Of a DNA stretch of 64,000 nt, positions 1-10,419 are shown piece after piece. The notes under the pieces were generated by a model that had not been told where the DNA came from, ran no database searches, and saw only the letters and a program-made list of their open reading frames with translations. A program made the position numbers and the translations under genes. This DNA comes from Pleurostoma richardsiae (taxonomy: Eukaryota > Ascomycota > Sordariomycetes > Calosphaeriales > Pleurostomataceae), in assembly GCA_030052745.1 (NCBI GenBank), contig JANBVO010000007.1:310001-374000 (forward strand). The letters run 5' to 3'. The stretch's first letter is position 1. Each line of letters starts with the position of its first letter.

Positions 1-1998
1 GATTCTATAAGCCGCGCTCCCATTCGGGGCCACTGAGCACCCTGGCCAGTAAAGACGCCAAGGATACTCGGATTCGCTTGGTCAGAGTGGCGGTTACTGA
101 TCTCTCGGTTGCTAGCCTTATCTTCGGCCAGGATGCCGCCGATCTTAGCGACAATATCCGGGACAGACTTGCCCGTGATGGACGTGCGCCAGGGCAGTGT
201 CGAGCGACGTGTGTTGAGAGTGAAGGCAAGATCACGGAGGCTGGTGTCAGGCTTGGATGCGAGGAAGTCGCTGAGATCTGAGAGCTGGATACGAAGAGCA
301 TCGCCCGAGGCAGCTGAGATGTTGAGCGGAGTGAATATTGGAGCCGTGACAGGAGCAGGCTGCTCCGCCTCAAACGATTCAATAATGGCGTGCGCGTTGG
401 TTCCTCCAAAGCCTATGTAGGAGTGAGAACCATAGTCGCGTTACAGGGTAGATATTTGAATCTTACCAAAACTGTTGATACTTGCGCGCCGGGGCTGGCC
501 CGGCGTCGGACGTGGCCAAGCCTTTGGCTCTGTAGGAACTTCGAGATGCGAGTAGAAAGGCGCCACACGCGGGCTCAGAGTCCCGAAATGCATGTTCGGG
601 GGGATGATGCCATTCTGCAGGGCAAGCGAGGTGCCGATCAGACTCGCAAGGCCGGCAGCGCCTTCAGTGTGCCTGTGCAACTCTTCATGTCAGGAGAGGG
701 CCTGTAAAAGCAGCAGGGGCGAGATGCGCACCCAATGACGGTCTTGATAGATCCCACATAGAGTGTCTCGGTCACTTTCCCATCCCCGAAGAAAGCGGAT
801 GATATGGCCTCGGCTTCCTGCGGGTCGCCTGCTGGGGTGCCTGTCCCATGTGCGTGGAAGAACTGCGGGCGATCCCGTGGGTTGCTGAGGTCCAGCCCGG
901 CACGTGCGTAGGTCTCACGGATGAGGCCCGCCTGGGCAATGTTGCTCGGCATCGTCAAGCCGGCAGTCTTGCCATCCTGGTTGACGCCGGTTGCACGGAT
1001 AACACACTCGATGTGATCGCCGTCTCGGAGCGCGGCACTCAGGGGCTTGAGTACAACTGACGCGAGACCCTCTCCACGCGCGTAGCCGTCCGCGGCAGCA
1101 TCCCACATACGGCTTCGGCCCGTGGGCGATAACATATGGAGCTTGCTCTCGGCAACATACATGCCTAAGGTTGAGGAGCGAAAGTTAGCAAGGAGCTTCA
1201 GGCAGAATGCCCTGCTCAAGCGTGTTGTGATATGTTGCTCACCGGGGGACAAGATCAGGTTCGCGCCTGCTGCGATGGCAACCTGGGCTTCGCCGCTCCG
1301 GAGAGCCTGTACTGCCAAGTGGACGGCCACGAGGGAAGAGGAGCAGGCCGTGTCTATGGTCATACAGGGGCCGTGCCAGTCAAAAAAGTAGGAGATCCGA
1401 TTCGAGATGATGGCACGGCTTGTGCCGGTAGCGGCATACGTGTGGACAAGGTCCCAATCGCGATTCGACATGTACGCCCAGTCATCGCACATCAGCCCCA
1501 CGTACACGGCGGTTGATGAACCGCGAAGCCCTTCGATAGTCTGGCCGGCAGCACACCTAGTCCAAGGATATCAGCCCTGGGACAAGAACAAAAGGAGGAA
1601 AGGGGCAAAATATAGATTGGAGATTCCTGCTTCCAGGATTATGAAACAACAATAATTCATCTCTATTTAACATACAGCGAGTCGTAGACAGTCTCCATGA
1701 GCATACGTTGTTGCGGGTCCACAGCTTCGCTCTCAGCCGGCTGGATGTTGAAGAACCCATTGTCAAACCTAGACGGATTTTCGTCCAGGAAGTATGCACT
1801 TTGCGAGTCGGTGGTGCCGTGGTGATTCCCATCGGGGTGATAATAGGCAGTTGGATCAAAACGGCCGCGGGGGACACGCGTCAGGAGATCGCGTGGCGAG
1901 CGAAGAAGTTCCCATAGCTTCGAGGGCGTGTCTGAGCTACCTGGGAAACGACACGCAGTGCCAATGATAGCGATGGGCTCTTTCTGGGACGGTGTCAT
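1..1998 (-). CDS. Type I highly reducing polyketide synthase, N-terminal part (probable PKS-NRPS), truncated by the window edge
   Basis: The 5' part of a multidomain synthase. Exons on the minus strand are 1998-1676, 1556-1243, 1164-732, 672-467 and 412 to beyond base 1; the four GT-AG introns (119, 78, 59, 54 bp) restore one frame. The protein starts [21 protein letters not shown] ketosynthase domain fills about residues 8-430: the active-site Cys is near residue 179 in DTACSSS, the second catalytic motif is [12 protein letters not shown], and the third His follows VGSIKTVIG exactly across an intron. After the KS comes [11 protein letters not shown], the linker, and the start of an acyltransferase ([12 protein letters not shown]), where the sequence ends. 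KS-AT order fits a highly reducing fungal PKS. The wording around the active site ([18 protein letters not shown]) is like PKS-NRPS hybrids, which I infer but cannot prove because the NRPS half would lie left of the window. The neighbouring Diels-Alderase and trans-enoyl reductase support that inference. Confidence 0.93.
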
Positions 1999-2590
1999 TG
2001 TACAGGTTCGTGCTTAGTCGCAGGCAAGGTCAGGTGCTTGGTTGAACAATGCTAAGTTAGGATCGGCCGTGCTAGGGTCAAAAGATGCAAGCGAGAGGCC
2101 AACAATATAATCACAAGTGGTTCTCTTTCCCTTGGAGGAGGATAAATAACAGCTTTAGATGCTTCTTTGGGGTCTGACACAGGAGCTGCAATGTCGTGCT
2201 AGCGAGTTCTATTTGGATCGGACGCCTTAGCTTCTCCCCTTACCATCAGGCCGGCACGGGGCGCTACAGACCGAACAACGCCGAAGATTTGCGGCAAGCA
2301 GCCTGTAGGGGGTGGCTCGTCGTATGGCACCCTCTCGAACGCGTTGTCAAGGCCCCCAGACCAGAAAGTCTCTCGTCTGTCTCACGGTGAGCTAGCTCAA
2401 CTCTAACGCAGATCCTGGCATGTCCCTTACATTAAATGGATCGAGCGTCCCCGTGCTTGCGCTTGGACGATCATGCTCTGTTGACGCGCCATACGATGTG
2501 GTTGCTGGCAAATCTATTGCCATCAGATCCATGCCATAAGGCACAGAAAAGTCTATGCCTCAAACTGTTAGCATGTAAGAGGAGGCCTGT
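1999..2590. promoter_or_regulatory. Upstream region of the PKS / 3' flank of the Zn2Cys6 regulator
   Basis: 592 bp without a credible gene. It must hold the PKS promoter (reading left) and the 3' end of the regulator. A CGGAC element lies at 2219-2223 and a short palindrome CGGCCG near 2064. No firm core promoter is recognised. Confidence 0.45.
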
Positions 2591-5169
2591 TTATGCAGAG
2601 TCGGCCTCAGAGCTGACTTGGCTGGATGGCACCATACCTTGATAAGCGTCCCAAGGGGGTTGATCTACAGGATTGACGTCTTGCGAAGGATAATCCACGG
2701 TGTCTTGTCTGTCAAGCGAGCGTTCGGTTCCCTGTTGACCGAGAATGATGCTCAGATAGTCGACGGCCTTTCGCGCCTCCTGAGAGGTTGGACTAGCGCG
2801 AAGCCATATCTCATATGAACTTCTCAACAGTCTCCGAATCTTGGCCAGTGTTTCGGGGTCCAGGAGAGCTTGAGGCCTCACGGATACTAATTGGATGTAG
2901 TAACATAGCACGCTCATAGCCAACAAAAAGTTGTTCTGGACAACCGAAGACATCATCCAGCGGACGAAATACAGTTGCCCATCGGGCTGGGTCTCCTCAT
3001 CAATCAGCTGTTGGTACTCAAGGATTTTCATGGAAGCTTCCAAACAGCAGTCTCGGGAGTACTTGTACCGCTCCTGTGCTAGAGAGAGTGCGAGATACTT
3101 TCTGTGAAGGCATACCGTCAACCTCTGGACGCCGAGCTGGAGCCATACCCGGTGCATGACGATGCGAGGTGGCACCGCAATGGAGCGGCCTAGTGGTTCC
3201 CACTGTAGAATGGGAGGTAAAGATGTCTGCGCTTCGCGGAGCTTCTTGTCAAGTTCCATGATTTTGGAGTACGAACATGGTCGGGTATCAGAGATGGTGT
3301 CTATGATAAGACCGCTTATGGCGTCGATTCTGTTCTTCGCCAGACCGTAGAGTAATGGAGTGGCCTCTGTCTCGGGCCGTGAGGGAGGTAGCTCGGCAGT
3401 GTTCTCATCAAAATCAGAGTCAAGCAGATTGCGCGGTTCAGCGACGTCACAGTGCTCGGGCTTGATGATGCGTGGCAGTCCCATCTGGCCCGAAATTCTG
3501 AGATCGAGTTGAACGACTGTCGTCCATACTCTGCGACGCATCTCGCCATCGAACGGCGAGATGGCTGAAAAGTTTCGAGGGTCTCTATGATACCCCATGC
3601 TTAAGGATAATCGAACCACTGTCCCTGACAATATCCAAAGCCCAATGTCTGCGTCTTTACACAGCAGGAGCTCCGTGGCACAGTAATTAATCAGGGCTTC
3701 CATGACGTGAGCTCCACCACGGGTATAGTGGCCGAGAACAAGACACTGCACGGTTCTTTCCCTGAGTATGTAGACACGGTTCCCGATGTCTTGATCGGGA
3801 GTTGATGTGAGGGACAGCTGCCCAATATGTGTTGCAAGGCACATGATGCTGAATAGGAGAGCCACCCAAAGTATTGGCGTGGCGCGAGGGTCCTCCCAGA
3901 ACCTCTCATACTGACAGACGTACGAGTTAGCGGGATTGGTCTTCAAACGTCAGTCACGCTATCTAGGAAAACGCGGCCCTCTCACTAGAGAAGGTGCAGG
4001 GGCTGTTACAGTGGAGGCGGGCCTGGGTAGGGAGACGAGGTAGGCGGTTAGAGCCAAAAGACGCTCACCTCGCGGAGGAATTGTCCACTATGGAGTACTG
4101 CTTTGGTTTCCCCTCTGTTGTTAGCACGTTGTACGAGACACGCGAATGAAGCGGCGGCCAAGAAGGAGCTGATGATTGGGTGGGTACCAGGATGGCCAAT
4201 GTATGGAGAAATCATAGGGAGCTAAGATACCTGGTGTTATTCCCACTGCATCAAAGTACCGCGAGACCAAGCGATCAACCACTGGCCGGGCCGGGATGGA
4301 TGCAAGGATCTCCGTCTTGGTAGCTTGGACCGGCTCATAGAGCAGCCGTGGACCGGGGCTATCCCGTAGCTCGTATTCGTCAGGTTCGGCCATTTTCTCC
4401 TCCTCCTCCTTCTCCCAATGGTCCTTGAGTTGAGAGATGCTGTCGAGGACAGCCGTCCAATGGGCGCTGTCGACGTAATTCGCGCCGTGGGGATGCATGC
4501 GCATGCTACCGTGCTCCGAAGGAGCAAGGTCCAAGTCATCTTCTCGAGATGGAGGGCATTGTCTGTCCCCAGGTGGGAATGATTCGTCAACACCTTCGGG
4601 TGATGAGGTGGCGACGGTTGGGGCGGCCTCGATCTGGCGGACTGGAGATGTCTCCCCCTCGGCGGAACCGACTGGAGATTTGGAGGCGGGGTTCTGCACG
4701 GTCGGAGCAGCACTGGCAGCCTGCTGCGGAGCATGTTGCTGCATTAGTGACACCACAAGCCCCTCCAATAGCTGAATGCGATCATGAACAGTGATTCCTC
4801 GGGGCGCGGCGGTATTCGGCGGCTCTGGTGTGTAGGTGCAAGTGAGGCCGAGACCCCTGCTAAGACAGGTGTAGCACGGGTGCTGGCGGTCGCAACGCAC
4901 TCTGCCGTACGCGTCAGCCTGGACTTGAGACCGCGGCCGGCATTTGCGCTAGGTTCAGGGGGATGAGCATACTTCCGGCGCCTGCAGTTGTTGCATGAGA
5001 ACTGCAGCCTTTCACGACGTCGGTCGGGGAACGCCCGCTGCGAGCCAGGTTGCTGAGGTGATCTGTCCTGGGATGGTGATCCTTCGGCCGCGCGCAAGTC
5101 TGCCGGTGAATTTCGGTCATTGCCGGACGGTGCGGCGGGAGGTGCGGGAGGTGCGGGCGGCACCTCCAT
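2591..5169 (-). CDS. Zn2Cys6 transcription factor with fungal-specific regulatory domain, likely pathway regulator
   Basis: Four exons on the minus strand: 5169-4973, 4901-4231, 4100-4069 (only 32 bp) and 3910-2591, giving about 739 residues. The first intron (71 bp) splits the zinc cluster. Joined, it reads CNNCRRRKVRC then DRQHPCYTC and a final Cys eight residues on, a complete C-X2-C-X6-C-X5-C-X2-C-X8-C Gal4-type DNA-binding domain near residues 55-85. The N-terminus is Pro/Ser-rich. The last exon carries the fungal_trans middle homology region (YERFWEDPR, then SMGYHRDP and RRRVWTTVVQLD). The third intron ends in the less usual acceptor AAAG, which gives the family-like wording AVLHSGQFLREYERFW. 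It lies between the PKS and a divergent MFS pump, so it is probably a cluster regulator. Upstream TTG-initiated extension to 5187 was not used. Confidence 0.88.
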
Positions 5170-5740
5170 GCTTGGTGAGGATAGCAAAGTGCTGCGTGCT
5201 GAGAGGCTTGAAGTGCAGCGTGGGCCTAAACTTGGACCTCGGGAGAGTGTCAGCGAACGCGAGGGAGGAGGAAGCTAAAGCAGATGAGAAAACGGCTTTC
5301 CGAAGAAATCTCCACGGAGGAATGGAGGGAGGTGACCAAGGGCGGGTGGCGTTGTCTGTGTGTGTGTGTATGCGTGCGCGTTCGGGGCGCGGCGGGAGTC
5401 GTCGTCGGGCCGCCTGCGGGCTCCGTGTCAGCTGGCAGCCGGCTCGCTTACGTCGCGGGGAGCGGTCGGGACCCACTTGCTCTTCGGAGCAACCGCGGAG
5501 CCCCGGCACTAATGCCGAGTTAGGGCGGAGTGGGGCTACAGTCGCCTCTTGTACCCCAATGTATCTCCGCCGAGGCTCCGCTCCGCGCGCCGCCGGGCTG
5601 CCACTCTGCGCAGGGGGGCAACACAGAATTGCATGATGTACCTTCAAAAGAGAACGTATCTCTTTTGTTTTCGACCAGCTAGGTCATGCCTCGACCGGTC
5701 ATCCAGCCCAGCTCCAATCCTTCTTTACATAATCGCCGAA
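5170..5740. promoter_or_regulatory. Divergent promoter between the Zn2Cys6 regulator and the MFS pump
   Basis: 571 bp, very GC-rich, between two genes transcribed outward. It contains a TG run at 5356-5368 and closely spaced CGG/CCG inverted triplets at 5485-5517: CGG-N5-CCG at 5485-5495 and a palindrome CGGCA-CTAA-TGCCG at 5504-5517. Such triplets are the usual targets of Zn2Cys6 proteins, so this is a candidate operator, but high GC raises the chance of random matches. Confidence 0.45.
5356..5368. repeat. TG dinucleotide run
   Basis: Six to seven TG units in the divergent promoter between the first regulator and the pump. Confidence 0.8.
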
Positions 5741-7595
5741 ATGGCTGCTGCAAACTTGTCTGAGGCGTCAACGGCGACCGGCGTGGACGGTCACGGCTCA
5801 TCGGGGGACAGTATCTCTGACCCACCTGCCGACCAGGCGGCCATCTTCCGTCCAGGAGAGGCAGCCTCCCAACCAGAAGAGGCCGGCCTGGCAGAGAAAG
5901 GTCGCAGCGGCGGCGAGGACGGCGATGCGTTCGCAGTTGACTGGGACGGACCTACAGACCCGGCGAACCCCCGCAACTGGTCCAGAACGCGGAAAACGGC
6001 GAGCGTTGTGCTTGTTAGCTGCTTTGTGTTCTACTCGTGAGACATCTTGTCAAAGGCTCCCGGAAGGGCGGTATATAGGATATACAGGGCTGACCAACAA
6101 CATCGCAGGAACCTCGCTACGACCATGTTTGCTCCGGGGGCCGACTCTCTCGCGAAAGAGTTCGGCGTGACAAACGATACTGTCATTGCCTTGACCGTCA
6201 CAATTGCCGTCCTCGGATTCTCCATGGGCCCGCTCGTCTTTGCTCCCGCGTCTGAGCTCTTCGGGCGGGTACCCATCTACAATGTGTGCGGGACGATCTA
6301 CGTGGCCTTTACCATCGGGCTGGCTCTTAGCAAGAATGTTGCCATGTTCCTTGTCTTCCGATTTATTTGCGGCTGTGCCGCCTCTGCATTCATGACCTGC
6401 GGAGGAGGCACCATAGCCGACCTCCTTCCTCCCCAGGAGAGAGGTCGGGCGGCGGCCGTCTTCAGCGCAGGCCCTCTTCTCGGTCCTGTAAGTGACTAAG
6501 AAATAATTAGATTATGTAGAAGTATGGAAACGCTAACAAATAGCCCTTCAGGTCATTGGTCCCATCATTGGAGGCTTTGTTACGGAGAAAATAGGTTGGC
6601 GGTTAGTAGCTACTTCCGACATACTCGACAACAGCCGCTCTTGAGCCTTGGGCGTGGGCTAATCTTGCGGAACTTAGGTGGACTTTCTGGCTCATTACTA
6701 TAGTGGTAAGCCGGGCACTCAACTATATCAAGCAAAGCACTCGAGAGTTAACCAGCGAGCCCAGTCTGGCATAGTCACTTCAGTAGCCGCAATTCTCATG
6801 CGCGAGACTAACGCCAGTGTCCTTTTGTCCCGCAAGGCGGCTCGCCTTCGGAAAGAGACCGGAAATGATAACTACCATCCCATCAACGAGAAGAACATTC
6901 CAGTGAAACAGCTCGTACGCCGTGCTCTGGTCCGACCCCTGAGGATGTTGGTATTCTCGCCCATGGTACTCCTCATCGCGCTGTACTTGGCCCTCATATT
7001 CGGCATGATGTACCTCCTTTTCGCTACATTCCCGTCGGTTTTCCAGGACACATACGGCTTCAACGAGGGAATCTCAGGTCTGTGCTACCTCGGCCTGGGC
7101 CTTGGCCTCGTAATCGGCCTTCAAATGTTCGGCAGGCTGAGCGACAGGCTGCTCCAGCCGAGGAACGGGGACCAGGTAAACCAGACAGTGCGGCCCGAGC
7201 GCCGCCTAATCTTGATGATGTGGTTTTGTCCCGCCGTCCCTGCGGGCATATTCTGGTACGGATGGACCACGTACTACAAGACGCACTGGATAGTCCCCAT
7301 CATCGGCACCGGGTTTATCGGCCTGGGCGCCTTGTTTATCTTCACTTCGCCGCAGGTCTATATGATGGATATGTTCGGCCCTGAAGGTGCAGCGTCCGCT
7401 CTTGGTGCCATCACGCTGGTCCGCAACCTGTCAGGAGCGTTCCTCGCCCTTGCAGCCCCTTCGCTATACGCCAGACTTGGGCTGGGTTGGGGAAACTCCG
7501 TTCTGGGCTTTATCATTCTTGCCTTCACCCCTGTGCCATTCCTATTCTACAGGTACGGAGAGTGGTTGCGGGATCGGTTTCCAGTCAAGCTTTAA
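5741..7595 (+). CDS. Major facilitator superfamily efflux transporter (DHA1-type)
   Basis: Five exons: 5741-6036, 6109-6487, 6552-6601, 6678-6705 (28 bp) and 6765-7595, about 527 residues. The start ATG at 5741 opens a hydrophilic acidic N-terminus ending in the family signature DWDGPTDPANPRNWS just before the first membrane segment. The first half carries SELFGRVPIYNVCG and GGGTIADLLPPQERGRA. The intracellular loop has ETNASVLLSRKAARLRKETG, typical of DHA1 drug:H+ antiporters. The second half has FGRLSDRL and further membrane helices, about 12 in total. Introns are 72, 64, 76 and 59 bp. Position inside the cluster suggests export of the product or self-protection; substrate is inferred only. 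Confidence 0.92.
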
Positions 7596-8156
7596 TAGAG
7601 ATGGAATATATGGTGGGGCCTTGGGTTAGGCAGTGCTTGAAGGACATTTTCTAGTAATAATAAGACTCGAGATGTACTATTAGATAGAGTAGAGTGCGAG
7701 AGAAAAGAAGTGTTCCCCCATGTCTCTACCAGTCTTATTACTTTTCCTTGGCTCCTGCAGACGCGGATCCAGAGAGAGACTGTCTCCATTACCGACTTAG
7801 GGAGATGCTCCCCGAAATACGCCGAAAATCTCACCCATCACATATTATCACCGCAGGAAGTGACGCATATCGGACGGCTCGGACACGGCATGATGTCCTT
7901 CGCACAGATAAAAAGGGCTCTGGTATCTTCCAGTCCGCGACTTAAAACCCCAACCCCAAATTCAGGATTTGGCATGTGTGGCAGATCCTGCAGCTTACAG
8001 GGCGAATCTCACGACACTTGCACCCGTCCGCCTGCTGGAGGCGTCGGACGTTTTTCAGAAAGACTTGCGTGCTCAGCTGATTATCCAGCATCATCGCGTC
8101 GTACTCCGCGCTCCTACATCCTTCTACGCGCCCCTTACGTGCAGAAGTTCGTTATT
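7596..8156. promoter_or_regulatory. Intergenic region upstream of the Diels-Alderase
   Basis: 561 bp. The reading frame of the downstream gene is open back to 7710, but the upstream residues have no family resemblance and I treat them as non-coding. CGGAC direct repeats (7871-7875 and 7880-7884, then CGG at 7886-7888) lie about 280 bp before the start codon and could bind a Zn2Cys6 regulator. Confidence 0.4.
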
Positions 8157-9440
8157 ATGACAAATATGTCGTCATCACACCTGAAGGCGCAGACGTCCAT
8201 CAGCCCGTCGAGCGTCCCTCCGTCTGACTTCCTGCCGGACAGCGGCAACTTGTTCCCCAAGTGGCCCCACCAGATCGACAAGGGCACCGTCGAGGTGTGG
8301 CTGTTCGACGGCATCGCCGCAGATGCCAGCTCTGCCGTCACCGTCTCCTTCTACCGTGATGTCTTGACGGCCCCCGCGGGCTTCCGCGTCGCCATCAACG
8401 CCAACTGGGCCGACGGGACTAAGTGGGGAGGCCACCCGGTCTTTGCAGAGTCGGTGGTTACTTCGGAAGGTCCAGACATTGCCAATGGCCGCGTCGTGGG
8501 TGTCTGGCAATCAATCAGTGCTGACGGTGGCGGCGGCAGCAGCAGCAGCAGGGCAAGTTTCGAGGTGGCAGCTGACTTGTCCACGGCTCGGGTCAGCTTC
8601 GACGTACCGGGCAAAGTCACCGGCACGATCGTGCTTACCACCAGCTCGGCCTTTCAGCACCTGCCAAAGACAGCCGAGGAGGCCAAGATGTCCCCGGAAG
8701 CGTACTGGATGCGGCCCATCGCCATGGCTGGCGTCACGGCCCACCTGACCTTCACCACCGAGAACCCCGAGGGAACACCGTCCGAGAAGCTCCTGCGGCT
8801 GGACGCAGACCAGGGGTCGTTTGGCGGCATGGACCGGGCGTGGTCGCCGCTCTCGTGGGCGAAGCTCATTAGCGACTCTTGGTTCTTGCGCGCTAGGGCC
8901 GGGCCGTACCTAGTCCAGGCGATGCGCCTGATCGACAGGCCTGAGAGGGGCCACGCTCTGCACGCCACAGCGCGGCTGTACCACAACGGCAAGCTGGAGT
9001 GCGCTGCGCAAAGGGCCATCCGGGCCGGGGAGGGAGACGCGGAGGGTGGGGGTGGGACCGCGGATGCAGCTGGCGCCTCCGGCGGAGCTGGTGGCGTCCC
9101 CGACGTCGTGGTGATTGTGGAGAAGCTGTTTGACGAGAGCTCGGACTTGTCCCGCTCGACAGGCCGGGAACAAGGAGGAGGAGGAGGGGTGACCGGCGCT
9201 TTTCGGGACAAGAATGTGGGCTACCGTATCGAGTTCCGAACCGGGATCGCTGGGCAGCAGCAGAGGCGATGGGCGTTCGAATCGCGCCATCGCCGAGGAT
9301 GGTGGAACACTCCTACAGGCCCGCCGGGTCCTAACGCAACTGGCCTGTCAGGATTCGTAGACACGTTCGTGGGTGGCGTGATTGGCTCTGCGGAGCGCTT
9401 CGAAGGCGTGGGCATCGCCGGGCAAGGCGACATGCCCTGA
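8157..9440 (+). CDS. Lipocalin-like Diels-Alderase (decalin synthase, Fsa2/EqxD/CghA/MycB family)
   Basis: Single exon, 427 residues from ATG 8157. The family catalyses intramolecular [4+2] cycloaddition of a polyene released from a PKS-NRPS and fixes decalin stereochemistry. Seen here: SGNLFPKWP then VEVWLFDGIAADASS near the N-terminus, WADGTKW, the hallmark FGGMDRAWSPLSWAKL, GPYLVQAMR, then AFRDKNVGYRIEFR, and the C-terminal WWNTPTGPPGPNATG and FEGVGIAGQ. These blocks match, in order, the two-barrel fold family. No signal peptide is seen, so it probably acts in the cytosol. It is longer than usual members (about 370-400 residues) because of Gly/Ala-rich inserts near residues 288-318 and 335-345. 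The start was placed where homology begins; a second Met lies three codons on. It lies among PKS, pump, regulators and trans-ER, as expected. Confidence 0.92.
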   Translation: MTNMSSSHLKAQTSISPSSVPPSDFLPDSGNLFPKWPHQIDKGTVEVWLFDGIAADASSAVTVSFYRDVLTAPAGFRVAINANWADGTKWGGHPVFAESVVTSEGPDIANGRVVGVWQSISADGGGGSSSSRASFEVAADLSTARVSFDVPGKVTGTIVLTTSSAFQHLPKTAEEAKMSPEAYWMRPIAMAGVTAHLTFTTENPEGTPSEKLLRLDADQGSFGGMDRAWSPLSWAKLISDSWFLRARAGPYLVQAMRLIDRPERGHALHATARLYHNGKLECAAQRAIRAGEGDAEGGGGTADAAGASGGAGGVPDVVVIVEKLFDESSDLSRSTGREQGGGGGVTGAFRDKNVGYRIEFRTGIAGQQQRRWAFESRHRRGWWNTPTGPPGPNATGLSGFVDTFVGGVIGSAERFEGVGIAGQGDMP

Positions 9441-10419
9441 CACCGCCAGGCGCCCTGGCCGGGCGGGTCGTGGGATATTGCACCCCTGAGCCCGCCCGTG
9501 AGGACTTATGGTCTTGGCTCCATGAATCAATAGTCCTGTCGCTCCCTGCTGCGAGTGTGTGCGACCGCAAAAATTACTTGCATGCTCCTTACGTTAGCGT
9601 GCTGCACAGCTGCCGGACCTAATAATGCCGCTCCTGTGAGATTGATAATTCGAATGGATAACTCATTGCGCTCAGCAGAATCCTTCGCGGAGATCCAGCC
9701 GTGCAGGTACTTGACTGTCGGCCAACGCCGCACACGTACCTAAGTATGTAGTAGTCAGGGTAACATGATAAGTGGTTTGTCGAACACGAGCAGCGGCTCG
9801 CCTTGAAACCTCTTTGGCTCGAAGTGAAGAACCCCTGTGTATCTCGGAATCCTTCTGGTAATATTCGTACACTATAATCGGTCTTGACATTCGAAAAGGA
9901 GGGTTGGCTAGTCATGAACTGTTGTTAACTGTTCTACGAGGGCCAGCTAAGAATATCCCTCCCTAGCCGTCTCGCTCACTAGCCTTTCGGAAGAGAGGGC
10001 CGGGGGAACGTGCAGAGAGCGTTGGGGGTGGCGTCCAGGAGGAGACTGCCTTACGGGGCTAGTCCTCAATCTGATCTTCGTGATCTTGCCAAGAACGGTG
10101 AGAAATTGCATCTATCAGCCCCTAGTGTGGTCGTACTCTTAATCCTTCTCTTGCCTGCCGTTGGAGGGAGAGGGTGTAAGTGAGGCACCTCGAATGCATG
10201 CGCGTCCACACACGCAATTCCACGAAATCCTTGCCTACGCACATCATCAGGACGAGCAGTGAGAGAGAGAGAGAGAGAGCCTCTGTCGAGTTGTGAGGGA
10301 TATGAATTCCCTGACCGAATTGGCGGCGCCTCGGCTTCTCAAGGGCTTCCGCTACGATATGCTGTGGAACTGGTCTCACTTCCAACTTCACTCAAAGAAG
10401 GCCCCTCTGCAACAGACCC
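9441..10419. other. Intergenic region, no gene seen
   Basis: 979 bp with only short unrelated frames. It holds the 3' end of the Diels-Alderase gene and the promoter of the next regulator. A CGG-N6-CCG arrangement lies at 9719-9730 and a GA run at 10261-10279. Confidence 0.5.
10261..10279. repeat. GA dinucleotide microsatellite
   Basis: About nine GA units in the promoter of the AflR-like regulator, roughly 140 bp upstream of its start codon. Confidence 0.9.

Noticed and set aside
1165-1242. In-frame insertion of 26 residues in the ketosynthase domain
   Set aside because: It has clean GTGAGC and TTAG borders and removing it restores the conserved [12 protein letters not shown], so it is an intron.
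7710-8156. Upstream extension of the Diels-Alderase frame by 149 codons
   Set aside because: Open frame without family resemblance; homologues begin near the ATG at 8157.
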